Notes under the pieces: model-generated | The model's input: the letters and a program-made list of their open reading frames with translations, nothing else | Told to the model about the DNA's origin: nothing | Databases searched by the model: none | Program-made: the position numbers and the translations under genes | Part shown: positions 1-10,276 of the stretch, piece after piece | How the letters are laid out: each line of letters opens with the position of its first letter | Numbering within the stretch: position 1 is the first letter of the stretch | Assembly: GCA_033344895.1 (NCBI GenBank) | Contig: JAWPMN010000001.1 | Location: 3,046,001 to 3,110,000 of the forward strand | Direction: 5' to 3' | DNA: 64,000 nt | Source: Alphaproteobacteria bacterium | GTDB lineage: Bacteria; Pseudomonadota; Alphaproteobacteria; UBA8366; Aestuariispiraceae

Positions 1-367
1 CGACGGTCCGGCCGACAAGATGTTCACCGTCATGGGGGGACCCAATGACCTTGGCGGCGCGGGAATAGATCCCGCGCTGGCAGACGACCCGCGCCTGGAA
101 TACATGGTCGGACGTTCCATGGGCGATCTGATGGAGGCGTCCCGGCGCGCCACTGCGGAGACCCTGGCGCGACGCGGTCGACCGGTGCGGCGCATCGAAA
201 TGGCCCGCATTGACGAAGGGTCGATGGGTGCCCTGATGATGCATTTCATGCTGGAAACCGTTCTGGCGGCGGATCTCATGGGGGTCGATCCCTTTGATCA
301 GCCCGCGGTCGAGGATGGCAAGGTGCTGATTCGTCGCTATCTGGCGGAGCGCGGAGACGCGTCGTGA
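1..367 (+). CDS. pgi: Glucose-6-phosphate isomerase, C-terminal part (5' end outside window)
   Basis: This is the last ~121 codons of a gene that starts before the window; the frame is open from base 2. The visible protein matches the C-terminal end of phosphoglucose isomerase, which interconverts glucose-6-phosphate and fructose-6-phosphate in the cytosol. Diagnostic stretches are [19 protein letters not shown] and the following [19 protein letters not shown], where the Lys of the DGK segment corresponds to the conserved C-terminal catalytic lysine of the family. The stop codon overlaps the GTG start of mutL (GTGA), so the two genes are translationally coupled. The catalytic N-terminal two thirds cannot be judged from here. 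Confidence 0.9.
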   Translation, partial: DGPADKMFTVMGGPNDLGGAGIDPALADDPRLEYMVGRSMGDLMEASRRATAETLARRGRPVRRIEMARIDEGSMGALMMHFMLETVLAADLMGVDPFDQPAVEDGKVLIRRYLAERGDAS

Positions 368-2232
368 ACGCCATCCCGCAAGCCGTCATACGCCGCCTTC
401 CGGAAACTCTGGTCAACCGGATCGCAGCCGGTGAGGTGGTCGAGCGTCCTGCGTCTGCGGTCAAGGAACTGGTGGAAAATGCGCTGGATGCGGGCGCAAC
501 CCGCATCGACGTGACCATTCGCGACGGCGGCAGGGCCCTGATCTCGATCGCCGATGACGGCCGCGGCATGACGCCGGAAGAACTGAAGATCGCGGTGGAG
601 AGGCATGCCACGTCGAAACTGCCGGACGAGGACCTGTTCCACATCACCACATTGGGTTTCCGGGGTGAAGCGCTGCCCTCCATCGGCTCGGTCAGCCGTA
701 TGGCGATCACCAGCCGACCGCACGGCGCGGAGGAGGCCTGGCGGATCGAGATCGAGGGCGGCAAGGTCCTCGAACCGAAACCGTCGCCAGGGGGGATCGG
801 CACCACGGTCGAGGTGCGGGACCTTTTCTACAGCACTCCGGCGCGTCTCAAGTTCCTGCGCAGCGCCCGGGCGGAGAGCGGTGCCGTTGCCGATGTCATG
901 AACCGCCTGGCCATGGCGCATCCTTCGGTCGGGTTCTCCCTGACCGATGATGGCCGTGAGAAGCTTCGCCTCAGCGCTGCCCAGGGAGAGTTGCTGGACC
1001 TGCGCCTCAAGCGTCTGGGGGCGATTATGGGCCGCGAGTTTCAGGAGAATGCACTGGCCATCGATGCGGAACGCGAAGGCTTCCGACTGACAGGCTATGC
1101 GGGAGTGCCGACCCTGAACCGCGGCAATGCGACGATGCAGTTTCTGTTCGTCAACGGCCGCCCTGTCCGCGACAAGCAACTGATCGGTGCGGTTCGGGGC
1201 GCGTATCAGGATTTCCTGGCCCGGGACCGGCATCCTCTGCTGGCACTGTTCCTGGAATGCGAGGCGCGGGCAGTGGATGTGAACGTCCACCCGGCGAAGA
1301 GCGAGGTAAGGTTCCGGGAGCCGGGCGTGGTGCGCGGCCTGATCGTCAGCGCGTTGAAACATGCCTTGGCGGAAGCCGGGCATCGGGCCTCGACCACGGT
1401 GTCGGCCGCCGCGCTGGGGGCGTTCAGACCATCACAACTGCCCGACAACAGGCAGGGAAGCTTCGGCGGTGGCTATGCCTATCGGCCGCCACCCCCGCCC
1501 GCGCCGGGTCTGGCGGAACGGTCCTACGACTTCCAGCGCCCGGACGGGTTCGCCCCGGCCGCGCGGCCGTCCTACGACCCGGGACCATCTTCCGCGGAGC
1601 GCATCGACCCCGAAACCGGGGAAGTTACGGCGCCCGAGCGCCCGCTGACGGAGTATCCGCTGGGGGCGGCAAGGGCGCAGTTGCACGCGACCTATGTCGT
1701 CGCCCAGACCGAGGACGGCATCGTCATCGTCGATCAGCATGCAGCGCATGAGCGTCTGGTTTACGAGACAATGAAAAAGGCGATGGATGAGGGCGGTGTG
1801 CCGCGTCAGGGGCTGCTGATTCCGGAGATCGTCGAACTGGACGAACGGGCGGCGGAACGTCTGGTCGAACGGGCGGAGGATCTGGAAAAGCTGGGCCTGG
1901 TGGTGGAGGCCTTCGGTCCGGGGGCGGTCGCGGTGCGCGAGACCCCCGCTTTGCTGGGTGAGGTCGACGCGCGCTCGATGATCCGTGATCTGGCGGATGA
2001 ACTGGAATCCCTGGGTAACACCTTTTCACTCAAGGAAAAGTTGGAGGAAGTCTGCGGCACCATGGCCTGCCATGGCTCGGTCCGCGCCGGGCGGCGGTTG
2101 AATACCGAGGAGATGAACGCCCTGCTGCGCCAGATGGAAGCGACACCGCATTCCGGCCAGTGCAACCACGGCCGCCCCACCTATGTCGAACTGAAACTGG
2201 CCGATATCGAAAAGCTGTTCGGCCGACGCTAG
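364..2232 (+). CDS. mutL: DNA mismatch repair protein MutL (endonuclease type)
   Basis: This 622-aa protein is the mismatch repair mediator that links MutS recognition to strand incision. The N-terminal GHKL ATPase shows [22 protein letters not shown] and [10 protein letters not shown] in order. A Pro/Gly-rich linker (about residues 350-430) leads to the C-terminal dimerisation/nuclease domain. That domain carries [12 protein letters not shown], which fits the metal-binding endonuclease pattern DQHA-x2-E-x4-E, plus ACHGSVRAG and QCNHGRPT. This MutL should therefore nick DNA itself, as in organisms lacking MutH. The GTG start at 364 overlaps the pgi stop by 4 bp. Length is normal for alphaproteobacteria. 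Confidence 0.96.
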   Translation: MNAIPQAVIRRLPETLVNRIAAGEVVERPASAVKELVENALDAGATRIDVTIRDGGRALISIADDGRGMTPEELKIAVERHATSKLPDEDLFHITTLGFRGEALPSIGSVSRMAITSRPHGAEEAWRIEIEGGKVLEPKPSPGGIGTTVEVRDLFYSTPARLKFLRSARAESGAVADVMNRLAMAHPSVGFSLTDDGREKLRLSAAQGELLDLRLKRLGAIMGREFQENALAIDAEREGFRLTGYAGVPTLNRGNATMQFLFVNGRPVRDKQLIGAVRGAYQDFLARDRHPLLALFLECEARAVDVNVHPAKSEVRFREPGVVRGLIVSALKHALAEAGHRASTTVSAAALGAFRPSQLPDNRQGSFGGGYAYRPPPPPAPGLAERSYDFQRPDGFAPAARPSYDPGPSSAERIDPETGEVTAPERPLTEYPLGAARAQLHATYVVAQTEDGIVIVDQHAAHERLVYETMKKAMDEGGVPRQGLLIPEIVELDERAAERLVERAEDLEKLGLVVEAFGPGAVAVRETPALLGEVDARSMIRDLADELESLGNTFSLKEKLEEVCGTMACHGSVRAGRRLNTEEMNALLRQMEATPHSGQCNHGRPTYVELKLADIEKLFGRR

Positions 2233-2338
2233 GGCAGGGCTGAGGGCTTCGGTCGCACCAGTGGGTATTTCCTTTTCCGGGCCTGTGCGCTCCGTTATGA
2301 CGGTGACACATCAAATAGCCCAAGGCTGACGCCTGACC

Positions 2339-3520
2339 ATGTCCGCAATCCGCCCAATCCTGCCGGTCGTTCTGGCCACGATCTTCAACATCGTTGGCAT
2401 GGGCATGGTCGTGCCGGGCCTGCCGTTCCAAGTCACCTCTCACGGCGGTGAGACGGGTGTTGCCCCGCTGATTTTCTCTGCCTTCTCCGCGGCTGCGGTG
2501 TTGGGGGCGCCGGTCTGGGGGTGGCTGTCCGACCGGATGGGACGCAAGCCGGTGCTGCTCGCTTCCGCTCTGACGACGGCGTTGTCCTACCTGTGGCTGG
2601 CCAATGTCGACAGCCTGACCGAACTGTATGCCAGCCGGATTTTCGCCGGTCTGATGGCCGGTTGGTTCGCGGCGTCGGCCGCTTATATCGCCGATGTCAC
2701 CGCCCCGGCCGACCGTGCGAAGGGCATGGGCATGCTGGGCGCTTCCTTCGGGATCGGCTTTACCATCGGCCCGGCGCTGGGCGCCTGGGCCGTGGGGGGC
2801 GCCGATCCGGTCTATGCGCTGCCTGCCTATGCCGCTGCCGGCTGTACGGTGGTCTGTGCGCTGATCACGCTGGTCTTCGTTCGGGAACCGGCCCGTCATG
2901 CCGCCGAACAGACGGTGCGTTTCGCAACGAATGTGCTGCGCAACGGTGATGTTTCCAGGCTTCTGGTCCTGCACTTCACCGTCCACCTGGTCTTCACGGC
3001 GATGGAAGGGGTTTTTGCGATCTGGGCTGCGGCCAATTTCGGTCTTGGTGCGCGGGAGGTTGGGTATTACCTGGCCTTCGCCGGACTTGTGACCGTTATC
3101 GTTCAAGGGGGTGTCGTCCGCCGGGTGGTCCCGATCCTGGGCGAGGGGCGTGTGATCCTGATCGCGGTGGGATCGTTGATGCTGACGATGGTGACGGTGA
3201 TCGCGGTCACCGACGTCTGGATGATCCTGATCCCGATGGCGCTGCTGGCAATTGGTATCGGGCTGCACAACCCGGCAATGCAGAGCCTGCTGAGCCAGGT
3301 TTCGCCGGATCACATGAAGGGCGGCACGATGGGCAATGCGCAGAGCGCGCAATCCCTTGCCCGCGTCGCCGGTCCGGCCTGGGGGGCCGCCGCCTTTACG
3401 GCTTTCGGTTCGGAATCGCCGTTCCTGCTGGGCTTCGTGATCCTGGCTGGTGCTTTCGTCTTTGCGATTTTCCTGGCGCGTCGCTTCCCGAAGGAGGCCC
3501 TTGCCTCGAATGAGGTATAA
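2339..3520 (+). CDS. MFS transporter, TetA-like drug/metabolite efflux family
   Basis: This 393-aa integral membrane protein has the length and hydrophobic periodicity of a 12-TM major facilitator. The loop 2-3 signature GWLSDRMGRKPVLL (about residues 60-73) is the classic MFS motif A, and the run LGASFGIGFTIGPALGAW resembles motif C of proton-driven exporters of the DHA1/TetA type. The substrate cannot be read from sequence. It lies 106 bp after mutL and may share its transcript; no strong Shine-Dalgarno is visible before the ATG. It ends just before an AT-rich gap that probably carries the promoter of the next operon. Confidence 0.85.
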   Translation: MSAIRPILPVVLATIFNIVGMGMVVPGLPFQVTSHGGETGVAPLIFSAFSAAAVLGAPVWGWLSDRMGRKPVLLASALTTALSYLWLANVDSLTELYASRIFAGLMAGWFAASAAYIADVTAPADRAKGMGMLGASFGIGFTIGPALGAWAVGGADPVYALPAYAAAGCTVVCALITLVFVREPARHAAEQTVRFATNVLRNGDVSRLLVLHFTVHLVFTAMEGVFAIWAAANFGLGAREVGYYLAFAGLVTVIVQGGVVRRVVPILGEGRVILIAVGSLMLTMVTVIAVTDVWMILIPMALLAIGIGLHNPAMQSLLSQVSPDHMKGGTMGNAQSAQSLARVAGPAWGAAAFTAFGSESPFLLGFVILAGAFVFAIFLARRFPKEALASNEV

Positions 3521-3644
3521 ATGCGCCGGAAATTTGCCTGAAGAAATACTGAAAAATTCACCTATATTATTGATTTTAAAACGGTTTTAGTTCCCATTCC
3601 GGATTGCGCATGATTACATTTCCCGTTCCTGGAGGAGCGGAGGG
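3521..3644. promoter_or_regulatory. AT-rich intergenic region, probable promoter of the TadG/TadE-like operon
   Basis: A 124-bp gap that is markedly AT-rich compared with its flanks, notably around 3550-3590. It separates the MFS gene from the first TadG-like gene, which is preceded by a good Shine-Dalgarno (GGAGGAGCGGAGGG just before the ATG at 3645). I did not find a -35/-10 pair convincing enough to place individually. Confidence 0.35.
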
Positions 3645-5078
3645 ATGATCGTTTCCCGACTACTGGCAAAGATACCCAAACGGGTTCGCGCGTTCTGGCA
3701 ATCGACATCCGGCGGCACATTGCCGCTGGCAGCCGGCATGATGCTCACACTGGTCGGATTTGCCGGGCTGGCGCTGGACGGGGCGCGTCTGATCTATGCC
3801 AAGGACGTATTGCAGCGGGCGGTGGATGCCGGAGGACTGGCGGCGGGTCACGCGCTGGACGTCGACGACATGAACGCCGACGGTCATGACTTCTTCAATG
3901 CCAATGTTGCCGCGGGCGGGGGCATCTTGCGCAACACCGCGATGACAATCGCAACGTCCGACGACAACCGGGTGCTGACGCTGAACGCCTCGGCTCAGGT
4001 GGAACCGACTTTCATGTCGGTCTTCGGCTTCGGGGCCATCACCGTGTCCGCGTCGACCGAGGTGACGCGTGAGACCCGCGGCATGGAACTGGCGCTGGTG
4101 ATGGACAATACCGGATCGATGCGTTCCGGCGGGAAGATTACCGCGATGAAGGATGCGGCCCGATCGCTCGTCAACAATATCTACGGCGAGGAGGAGGTGA
4201 ATCCGAATCTCTGGATATCGCTCATCCCCTATACGGCGGCGGTCAATGTCGGGGCGGGCCGTGACGTCTGGTTGGACAGTGACGGCCAGGATGCCATCGA
4301 CAATGGTGATTTCGGCCCGACGGGCTGGAAGGGCTGCGTCGAGGCGCGGAGCGGAATGGGCGACCGCACGGACGACCCTCCTGCGGACAACCCATTCCCG
4401 ATCTTCTTCTATGCCGATGCCAGCGACAATGACTGGATCCTGTCCGGCGGCAGCTACGATATCGATGAATCGAACGGGGCCCAGAACAACGGGACAGGTC
4501 CCAATCTGGGCTGCGGTCCGGCCATCACCCCCCTGACCGCCGCGAAGGGACCGGTGATCGCCGCAATCGACGAAATGCTGCCATGGCACCGTGGCGGCAC
4601 GACATCCAATCTGGGGCTCGTATGGGGGTGGCGCACGCTGTCTCCGCGCTGGCAGGGTTTGTGGGGCGGCGCAACGCCTGCGGAACTGCCGCTGCCCTAT
4701 GACGAGCCGTTCATGGACAAGGTCATCGTCGTCCTGACCGACGGGCAGAACCAGTTCTATGACCACAATGGCGGCGGGCCGGAAGGGTCGGACTACACCG
4801 CCTACGACCGGCTGAATATCTTCGGCTATGAGACGCTGGATCAGGCCCGGGCGGAGATCGACGACCGGTTCGCGGAAGTGTGCACGACAATCAAGCAGTC
4901 CGGGATCAAGATCTTCGCGATTACCTTCGGCTCGACGCCGAATGCGTCTACACAGGCGTTGTACCGGAACTGCGCGTCCAACAGCGCCTTCTACTTTCAC
5001 GCGCCGTCCAACGATGAATTGCAGTCGGTCTTTGACACGATCGGCCGTCAGCTCAGCAATCTGAGGCTGTCACAATGA
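3645..5078 (+). CDS. TadG-like protein with N-terminal pilin-like helix and VWA domain
   Basis: The 477-aa protein starts with a short basic cytoplasmic segment, then a Gly-containing hydrophobic helix (about residues 28-48) typical of Tad/Flp-associated TadE/TadG pseudopilin-like proteins. Residues ~135-470 form a von Willebrand factor A domain with the MIDAS core DNTGSM near residue 152 and VVLTDGQNQ further on. An exported, membrane-anchored adhesion or assembly role is inferred. It overlaps the next gene by 4 bp (ATGA), and the three genes 3645-6171 form one operon. No tadA, tadB or cpaC homologues are adjacent, so any secretion machinery must lie elsewhere. Confidence 0.82.
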   Translation: MIVSRLLAKIPKRVRAFWQSTSGGTLPLAAGMMLTLVGFAGLALDGARLIYAKDVLQRAVDAGGLAAGHALDVDDMNADGHDFFNANVAAGGGILRNTAMTIATSDDNRVLTLNASAQVEPTFMSVFGFGAITVSASTEVTRETRGMELALVMDNTGSMRSGGKITAMKDAARSLVNNIYGEEEVNPNLWISLIPYTAAVNVGAGRDVWLDSDGQDAIDNGDFGPTGWKGCVEARSGMGDRTDDPPADNPFPIFFYADASDNDWILSGGSYDIDESNGAQNNGTGPNLGCGPAITPLTAAKGPVIAAIDEMLPWHRGGTTSNLGLVWGWRTLSPRWQGLWGGATPAELPLPYDEPFMDKVIVVLTDGQNQFYDHNGGGPEGSDYTAYDRLNIFGYETLDQARAEIDDRFAEVCTTIKQSGIKIFAITFGSTPNASTQALYRNCASNSAFYFHAPSNDELQSVFDTIGRQLSNLRLSQ

Positions 5079-5620
5079 TCCGGGCATTCGTGAAATCCTC
5101 CGACGGCACAACCTCGGTTGAACTGGCCCTGGGGTTTCCGGTCCTGCTGTCCTTCGTGATCGGTGTGATCGAGATTGCGAACCTGATCTTTCTCAGTGTT
5201 TCGCTGGAGAATGCGGTGCTGCATGCCTCGCGGTTCGGCATTACCGGTTCGACGACGACCGGCGTCACCCGCCTGGAGCAGGTTCGCTCGATCATCGAGG
5301 ATCAGACCTTCGGGCGCATTCCACCGGACGATCTGGTCATCGACACGCTGGTCTTCGATCAGTTTGCCGATATCGGAAAGCCGGAACCCTTTGCAGACGC
5401 CAACGGGAACGGCAGCTACGACGCGGGAGAAAGCTATTCGGACGTCAACGGAAACGGAAGCTGGGATGCGGATATGGGAACCGCGGGGCTGGGTGGAGCC
5501 GGTGACATTGTCCTGTATCGCGTCCGATATACCGCACCCAGCCTGACCGGTTTCATGGATTGGGCGACGCAGGCAGTGCAACTGACGGCCGCCGTCGCCG
5601 TGCGCAACGAGCCTTACTGA
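5075..5620 (+). CDS. TadE-like pseudopilin with EF-hand-like loop insert
   Basis: The 181-aa protein has the TadE pattern: a short N-terminus, a conserved Glu just before the hydrophobic helix (TSVELALGFPVLLSF, residues ~13-27), then an exported domain. Residues 108-133 contain two calcium-loop-like segments, DANGNGSYDAGE and DVNGNGSWDAD. The first fits the 12-residue EF-hand loop (D1, N3, N5, G6, D9, E12). The second lacks the final Glu, as in dockerin-type loops. Calcium binding is inferred. It overlaps both neighbours by a few bases, indicating coupled translation within the operon. Confidence 0.8.
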   Translation: MIRAFVKSSDGTTSVELALGFPVLLSFVIGVIEIANLIFLSVSLENAVLHASRFGITGSTTTGVTRLEQVRSIIEDQTFGRIPPDDLVIDTLVFDQFADIGKPEPFADANGNGSYDAGESYSDVNGNGSWDADMGTAGLGGAGDIVLYRVRYTAPSLTGFMDWATQAVQLTAAVAVRNEPY

Positions 5621-6171
5621 TGGAACAGGTTGCTGCCTTCCTGCGTGATCGGCGGGGATCGGCCCTGATCGAGGTCGCGTTTTCGATTCCGATCCTGATG
5701 GTTCTGCTGACCGGGATCGTGGAGATCGGCTTCTTTCTGATGCTGAATCAGAAACTGCAGCACACGGCGGTGTCGATTTCCGATCTGACGACGCGGGACG
5801 AGGACATCGATCAGACAACCATGGACGACATCTTCAACGCTGCGCCGCTGATCATGGAGCCATTCGACATGACGTCGAATGCGCGGATTTATGTGACGGC
5901 CGCCGGAAACAACAGCGATGGCAACGCAACGATCTTCTGGCAGCGCACAGGGGCCGGAAGCCTGATGCAGACCTCCGGTATCGGGGTCGAGGGGGGCACA
6001 CCGACCCTGCCGCCGGACATTCCGCTACGGGACAACGAAACCCTGGTCGTCACCGAGGTCTATTACGAGTATCAGCCTGTCTTCTTTTCGGTCATCGACC
6101 CGGTTCGCCTGCGCCGTACCGCCTTCTACCGCCCTCGCATCGGCGCCTTGCAGTCGATCGGAAACAACTGA
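5620..6171 (+). CDS. TadE-like pseudopilin, second copy
   Basis: I placed the start at the ATG at 5620, whose A is also the last base of the upstream stop codon. A longer in-frame reading from 5560 would run through the previous gene. The resulting 183-aa protein begins MEQVAAFLRDRRGSALIEV, followed by a hydrophobic helix ending near residue 40, the TadE layout with the conserved Glu. The remainder is a presumably extracytoplasmic domain with no recognisable motif. It is the last gene of the three-gene operon; the next gene is convergent (pdxJ). Confidence 0.8.
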   Translation: MEQVAAFLRDRRGSALIEVAFSIPILMVLLTGIVEIGFFLMLNQKLQHTAVSISDLTTRDEDIDQTTMDDIFNAAPLIMEPFDMTSNARIYVTAAGNNSDGNATIFWQRTGAGSLMQTSGIGVEGGTPTLPPDIPLRDNETLVVTEVYYEYQPVFFSVIDPVRLRRTAFYRPRIGALQSIGNN

Positions 6172-6222
6172 GGGGAAGCCGGATCGCTGTGCGGTGTCTG
6201 CTGCAACGCGGGGTGGGGTGGT

Positions 6223-7011
6223 TCAGGCCGCCGCACTCTTCGCCGGTTCGAAGCGCAAGGCGTCGAGATAGGCCTTCACCGTCGCATCGAAGCCCATCCA
6301 TAACGCATCCGCCGTAAAGGCGTGACCGATGGAGACTTCGTCCAGGCGGGGCAGGGCATGCACTAGCGCAGGCAGATTTTGCGTCGTCAGGTCGTGCCCG
6401 GCATTGATCAGCAATCCGGCCTTCACCGCCGCCTCTGCGGATCGCACATAGCGCCGCAGTACAGTGTCCCGTTCGTCGGTGTCATAGGCATCGGCATAGG
6501 GGCCGGTATAGAGTTCCACCCGGTCGGCGCCGAGGCTCGCGGCCTTGTGCATCGCCGGTTCGGGATCGTCGGTGGCGTTCATGAACAACGACACCCGACA
6601 GCCGATCCCCTTCAGGGTCGCGATTACCTGGCGCAGGCGGGCTTCCTCCGCGAAGACGTCCCAGCCATTGTCCGATGTCGCGGCTTCGGGCGAGTCGGGC
6701 ACCAGCGTTGCCTGATCCGGCCGAACCCGGTCGACGATCGCCAGATAGTCGTCGAAGGGATTGCCTTCGATATTGAATTCTGCGCCACGCGAGTCCCAGC
6801 CTTCCTCGCGAATCATCTCCGCCAGGTTGAAAACGTCGCTGCGCCGGATGTGGCGCTCGTCGGGGCGCGGATGCACCGTCAATCCGTGAGCGCCTGCCTT
6901 CAGGACCGTGCGGCCGGCCTCGACAGGATCGGGATAGCCGACATGGCGCTGATTGCGCAGCAGGGCGACCTTGTTCAGGTTTACGGACAGTTTTGCAGCC
7001 TGTCTTTTCAT
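6223..7011 (-). CDS. pdxJ: Pyridoxine 5'-phosphate synthase PdxJ
   Basis: PdxJ condenses 1-deoxyxylulose-5-phosphate with 3-amino-2-oxopropyl phosphate to make pyridoxine 5'-phosphate, the last ring-closing step of DXP-dependent vitamin B6 synthesis. The 262-aa protein shows LSVNLNKVALLRN near the N-terminus, GLTVHPRPDERHI, EFNIEG, ELYTGPYA and the C-terminal NAGHDLT phosphate-binding segment, all family hallmarks. Length is normal, slightly long because of an Ala-rich tail. It stands alone, convergent with the TadE-like operon and divergent from the EamA gene, so it has its own promoter in 7012-7168. Confidence 0.95.
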   Translation of the reverse strand: MKRQAAKLSVNLNKVALLRNQRHVGYPDPVEAGRTVLKAGAHGLTVHPRPDERHIRRSDVFNLAEMIREEGWDSRGAEFNIEGNPFDDYLAIVDRVRPDQATLVPDSPEAATSDNGWDVFAEEARLRQVIATLKGIGCRVSLFMNATDDPEPAMHKAASLGADRVELYTGPYADAYDTDERDTVLRRYVRSAEAAVKAGLLINAGHDLTTQNLPALVHALPRLDEVSIGHAFTADALWMGFDATVKAYLDALRFEPAKSAAA

Positions 7012-7168
7012 GGCACCGAATTCCAGTTTCTGACTTTTACGCGCGGAATGGCACTAATGTAGTGTCTTCTTGCCGAATATCGACAGGTCCATTTATGAAG
7101 TTTCCGCGTAGGCCGCTGGAACCGCACTTCCTGCTGTCCAAACCGCGTCGAATACCCGATAAGAGGGC

Positions 7169-8065
7169 ATGGTACTTTCCGACAATATTCGAGGGGCCGC
7201 CCTGATGGCGGCAAGCATGGCGGCCTTCGTCTCGAATGACGCGCTCATGAAATTGGCCTCATCGGATGTATCGCTGTTTCAGGCCCTGTTCATCCGCGGT
7301 CTGATCGCCACGGTGGCGATTGCCTGCATTGCCGCCTGGCGGGGCCAGATTTTCGCGCGCTTCGAACGCCGTGACTGGAAGATCCTATCGCTACGACTGA
7401 TCGGCGAGATCGGGGCGACCCTGTGCTTCCTGACCGCGCTGTTCAACATGAAGCTGGCAAACGTCACGGCCATCCTGCAGGCCCTGCCGCTGGCGGTGAC
7501 ATTGGGGGCCGCGGTCTTCCTGCATGAACCGGTCGGCTGGCGGCGCTGGACGGCGATTGCCGTCGGATTCATCGGCGTTCTGGTGATCATTCGGCCGGGG
7601 TCGGAAGGGTTCAATAGCTATTCCATGCTGGCGGTGCTTTCGGTCGCTTTCGTCGTGCTGCGCGATCTGTCCACGCGTCGGTTGAACGCCCATGTGCCGT
7701 CGATTTTCGTCGCCATGATGACCTCGATTGCGATCACCACCATCGGCGGGCTGATGTGCCTGACGTCGGAGTGGCGGCCGATCGAGGTTGAAACCGTCTG
7801 GCCTCTGGCCGGTGCTGCGGGATTTCTGGTCTTCGGCTATCTGTTCAGCGTCATGACCATGCGCGTGGGCGAGATCAGTTTTGTCGCCCCCTTCCGCTAT
7901 ACCATCCTGATCTGGGCGATCCTGCTGGGCATTTTCCTGTTCGGTGAGTATCCGGACGAGTGGATGCTGGTCGGCAGTGCGATCATCGTCGGAACCGGTA
8001 TGTATTCCTTCTATCGCGAACGCATCCGCGGTCGGTCGATCCCGCATCGGAACCGTCGCCCGTAG
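7169..8065 (+). CDS. EamA/DMT-superfamily transporter
   Basis: A 298-aa polytopic protein with two tandem EamA halves (roughly residues 5-140 and 150-290), about ten membrane segments in all. The first half contains the helix-loop ALFIRGLIATVAI, and the repeat boundary falls near GFIGVLVIIRPG, typical of drug/metabolite transporters. The substrate is unknown. It is divergent from pdxJ across a 157-bp gap, which likely holds promoters for both. A second, unrelated-context EamA gene is present at 61899-62846. Confidence 0.85.
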   Translation: MVLSDNIRGAALMAASMAAFVSNDALMKLASSDVSLFQALFIRGLIATVAIACIAAWRGQIFARFERRDWKILSLRLIGEIGATLCFLTALFNMKLANVTAILQALPLAVTLGAAVFLHEPVGWRRWTAIAVGFIGVLVIIRPGSEGFNSYSMLAVLSVAFVVLRDLSTRRLNAHVPSIFVAMMTSIAITTIGGLMCLTSEWRPIEVETVWPLAGAAGFLVFGYLFSVMTMRVGEISFVAPFRYTILIWAILLGIFLFGEYPDEWMLVGSAIIVGTGMYSFYRERIRGRSIPHRNRRP

Positions 8066-8091
8066 CGCGGCGACCCGACGTAACATCACCC

Positions 8092-8126
8092 GAAAAAAGA
8101 TGCCCCCTCCCGGATGGAAGGGGGCA
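8092..8126 (-). terminator. Rho-independent terminator of the sga-mtkA-mtkB operon
   Basis: A perfect 8-bp inverted repeat (TGCCCCCT at 8101-8108, AGGGGGCA at 8119-8126) with a 10-nt loop. On the minus strand it is followed by a run of six T (8097-8092), the classic intrinsic terminator. It lies 41 bp beyond the mtkB stop. On the plus strand no T-run follows, so it is not a terminator for the EamA gene. Confidence 0.8.
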
Positions 8127-8166
8127 GGGATCACCTGCTTGGCCGGTAGAGGGTGGGACGTCTGAA

Positions 8167-9066
8167 CTACGCGGCTGTTCGGCAGGTGTTGAGGACTTCT
8201 GCGACGGTTCTGCCCAGGGCTGCAGGGTTGGGGGCGACGGTGACCCCCGCATCCTTGAGAATCTCGACCTTTTCCTGGGCGCTTTCCCCGAAGGCCGAAA
8301 TGATCGCACCGGCATGCCCCATGCGGCGGCCTTTGGGGGCCGACAGGCCGGCGACATAGGCGATCACTGGCTTGGTCATGTGATCGCGAACGAATTCCGC
8401 GGCCTCGGCTTCCTGCGGCCCGCCGATCTCTCCGATCATCATCACGGCGTCGGTATCCGGATCCTGTTCGAAGAGTTCCAGGATATCGCGGAAGGAAGAG
8501 CCGTTGATCGGGTCACCGCCGATCCCGACGGAGGTCGAGACACCGATGCCCAGCTCCTTCATCTGGCTGGCGGCTTCGTAGCCCAATGTGCCGGAGCGGC
8601 CGACGATGCCGACGCGGCCCGGCTGATAGATGTGGCCGGGCATGATACCCATCATTGCCCTGCCGGGAGAGATCGTCCCGGCGCAGTTCGGCCCGGCCAG
8701 GATCATCCGGTTCTCGGCGCGGTATCGGCGCATATAGCGTTTCACCCGTATCATGTCCTGCGCCGGAATGCCGTCGGTGATACAGACACAGTAACGGATG
8801 CCGGCATCGGCCGCTTCCATGATTGAATCCGCGGCGAAAGGCGGTGGCACGAAGACGATGGAGGCCTCGGCGCCGGTTTCCTCGACCGCGCCGCGAACGG
8901 TGTTGAACACCGGCCGATCCAGATGCGTCTCGCCGCCCTTGCCGGGCGTTACGCCGCCGACGACCTGGGTGCCATAGTCGATCATTTCCCGGGCGTGGAA
9001 GGTGCCGATGCGCCCGGTGAAGCCTTGGACGAGGACCTTGGTGGTTTCGTTCAGCAGGATGGCCAT
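8167..9066 (-). CDS. mtkB: Malate-CoA ligase (malate thiokinase) alpha subunit
   Basis: The 299-aa protein is of the succinyl-CoA synthetase alpha-subunit fold: a CoA-binding Rossmann domain ([23 protein letters not shown]) followed by the ligase domain with the phosphohistidine loop [14 protein letters not shown]. It differs from ordinary SucD in wording and, with the adjacent mtkA and serine-glyoxylate aminotransferase, fits MtkB, which with MtkA makes malyl-CoA from malate, CoA and ATP in the serine cycle. I placed the start at the ATG at 9066, preceded by TGAGGAGACGAGAA; a longer open frame upstream overlaps mtkA and is not used. It is the last gene before the terminator at 8092-8126. Confidence 0.86.
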   Translation of the reverse strand: MAILLNETTKVLVQGFTGRIGTFHAREMIDYGTQVVGGVTPGKGGETHLDRPVFNTVRGAVEETGAEASIVFVPPPFAADSIMEAADAGIRYCVCITDGIPAQDMIRVKRYMRRYRAENRMILAGPNCAGTISPGRAMMGIMPGHIYQPGRVGIVGRSGTLGYEAASQMKELGIGVSTSVGIGGDPINGSSFRDILELFEQDPDTDAVMMIGEIGGPQEAEAAEFVRDHMTKPVIAYVAGLSAPKGRRMGHAGAIISAFGESAQEKVEILKDAGVTVAPNPAALGRTVAEVLNTCRTAA

Positions 9067-9077
9067 TTCTCGTCTCC

Positions 9078-10253
<1,176 letters not shown>

Positions 10254-10276
10254 GACGTGTCTCCCGGTTGGGTGGC

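Noticed and set aside
2030-3352. 440-codon minus-strand frame opposite mutL and the MFS gene
   Set aside because: Antisense shadow of two clear genes, with a His/Arg/Gln-biased composition.
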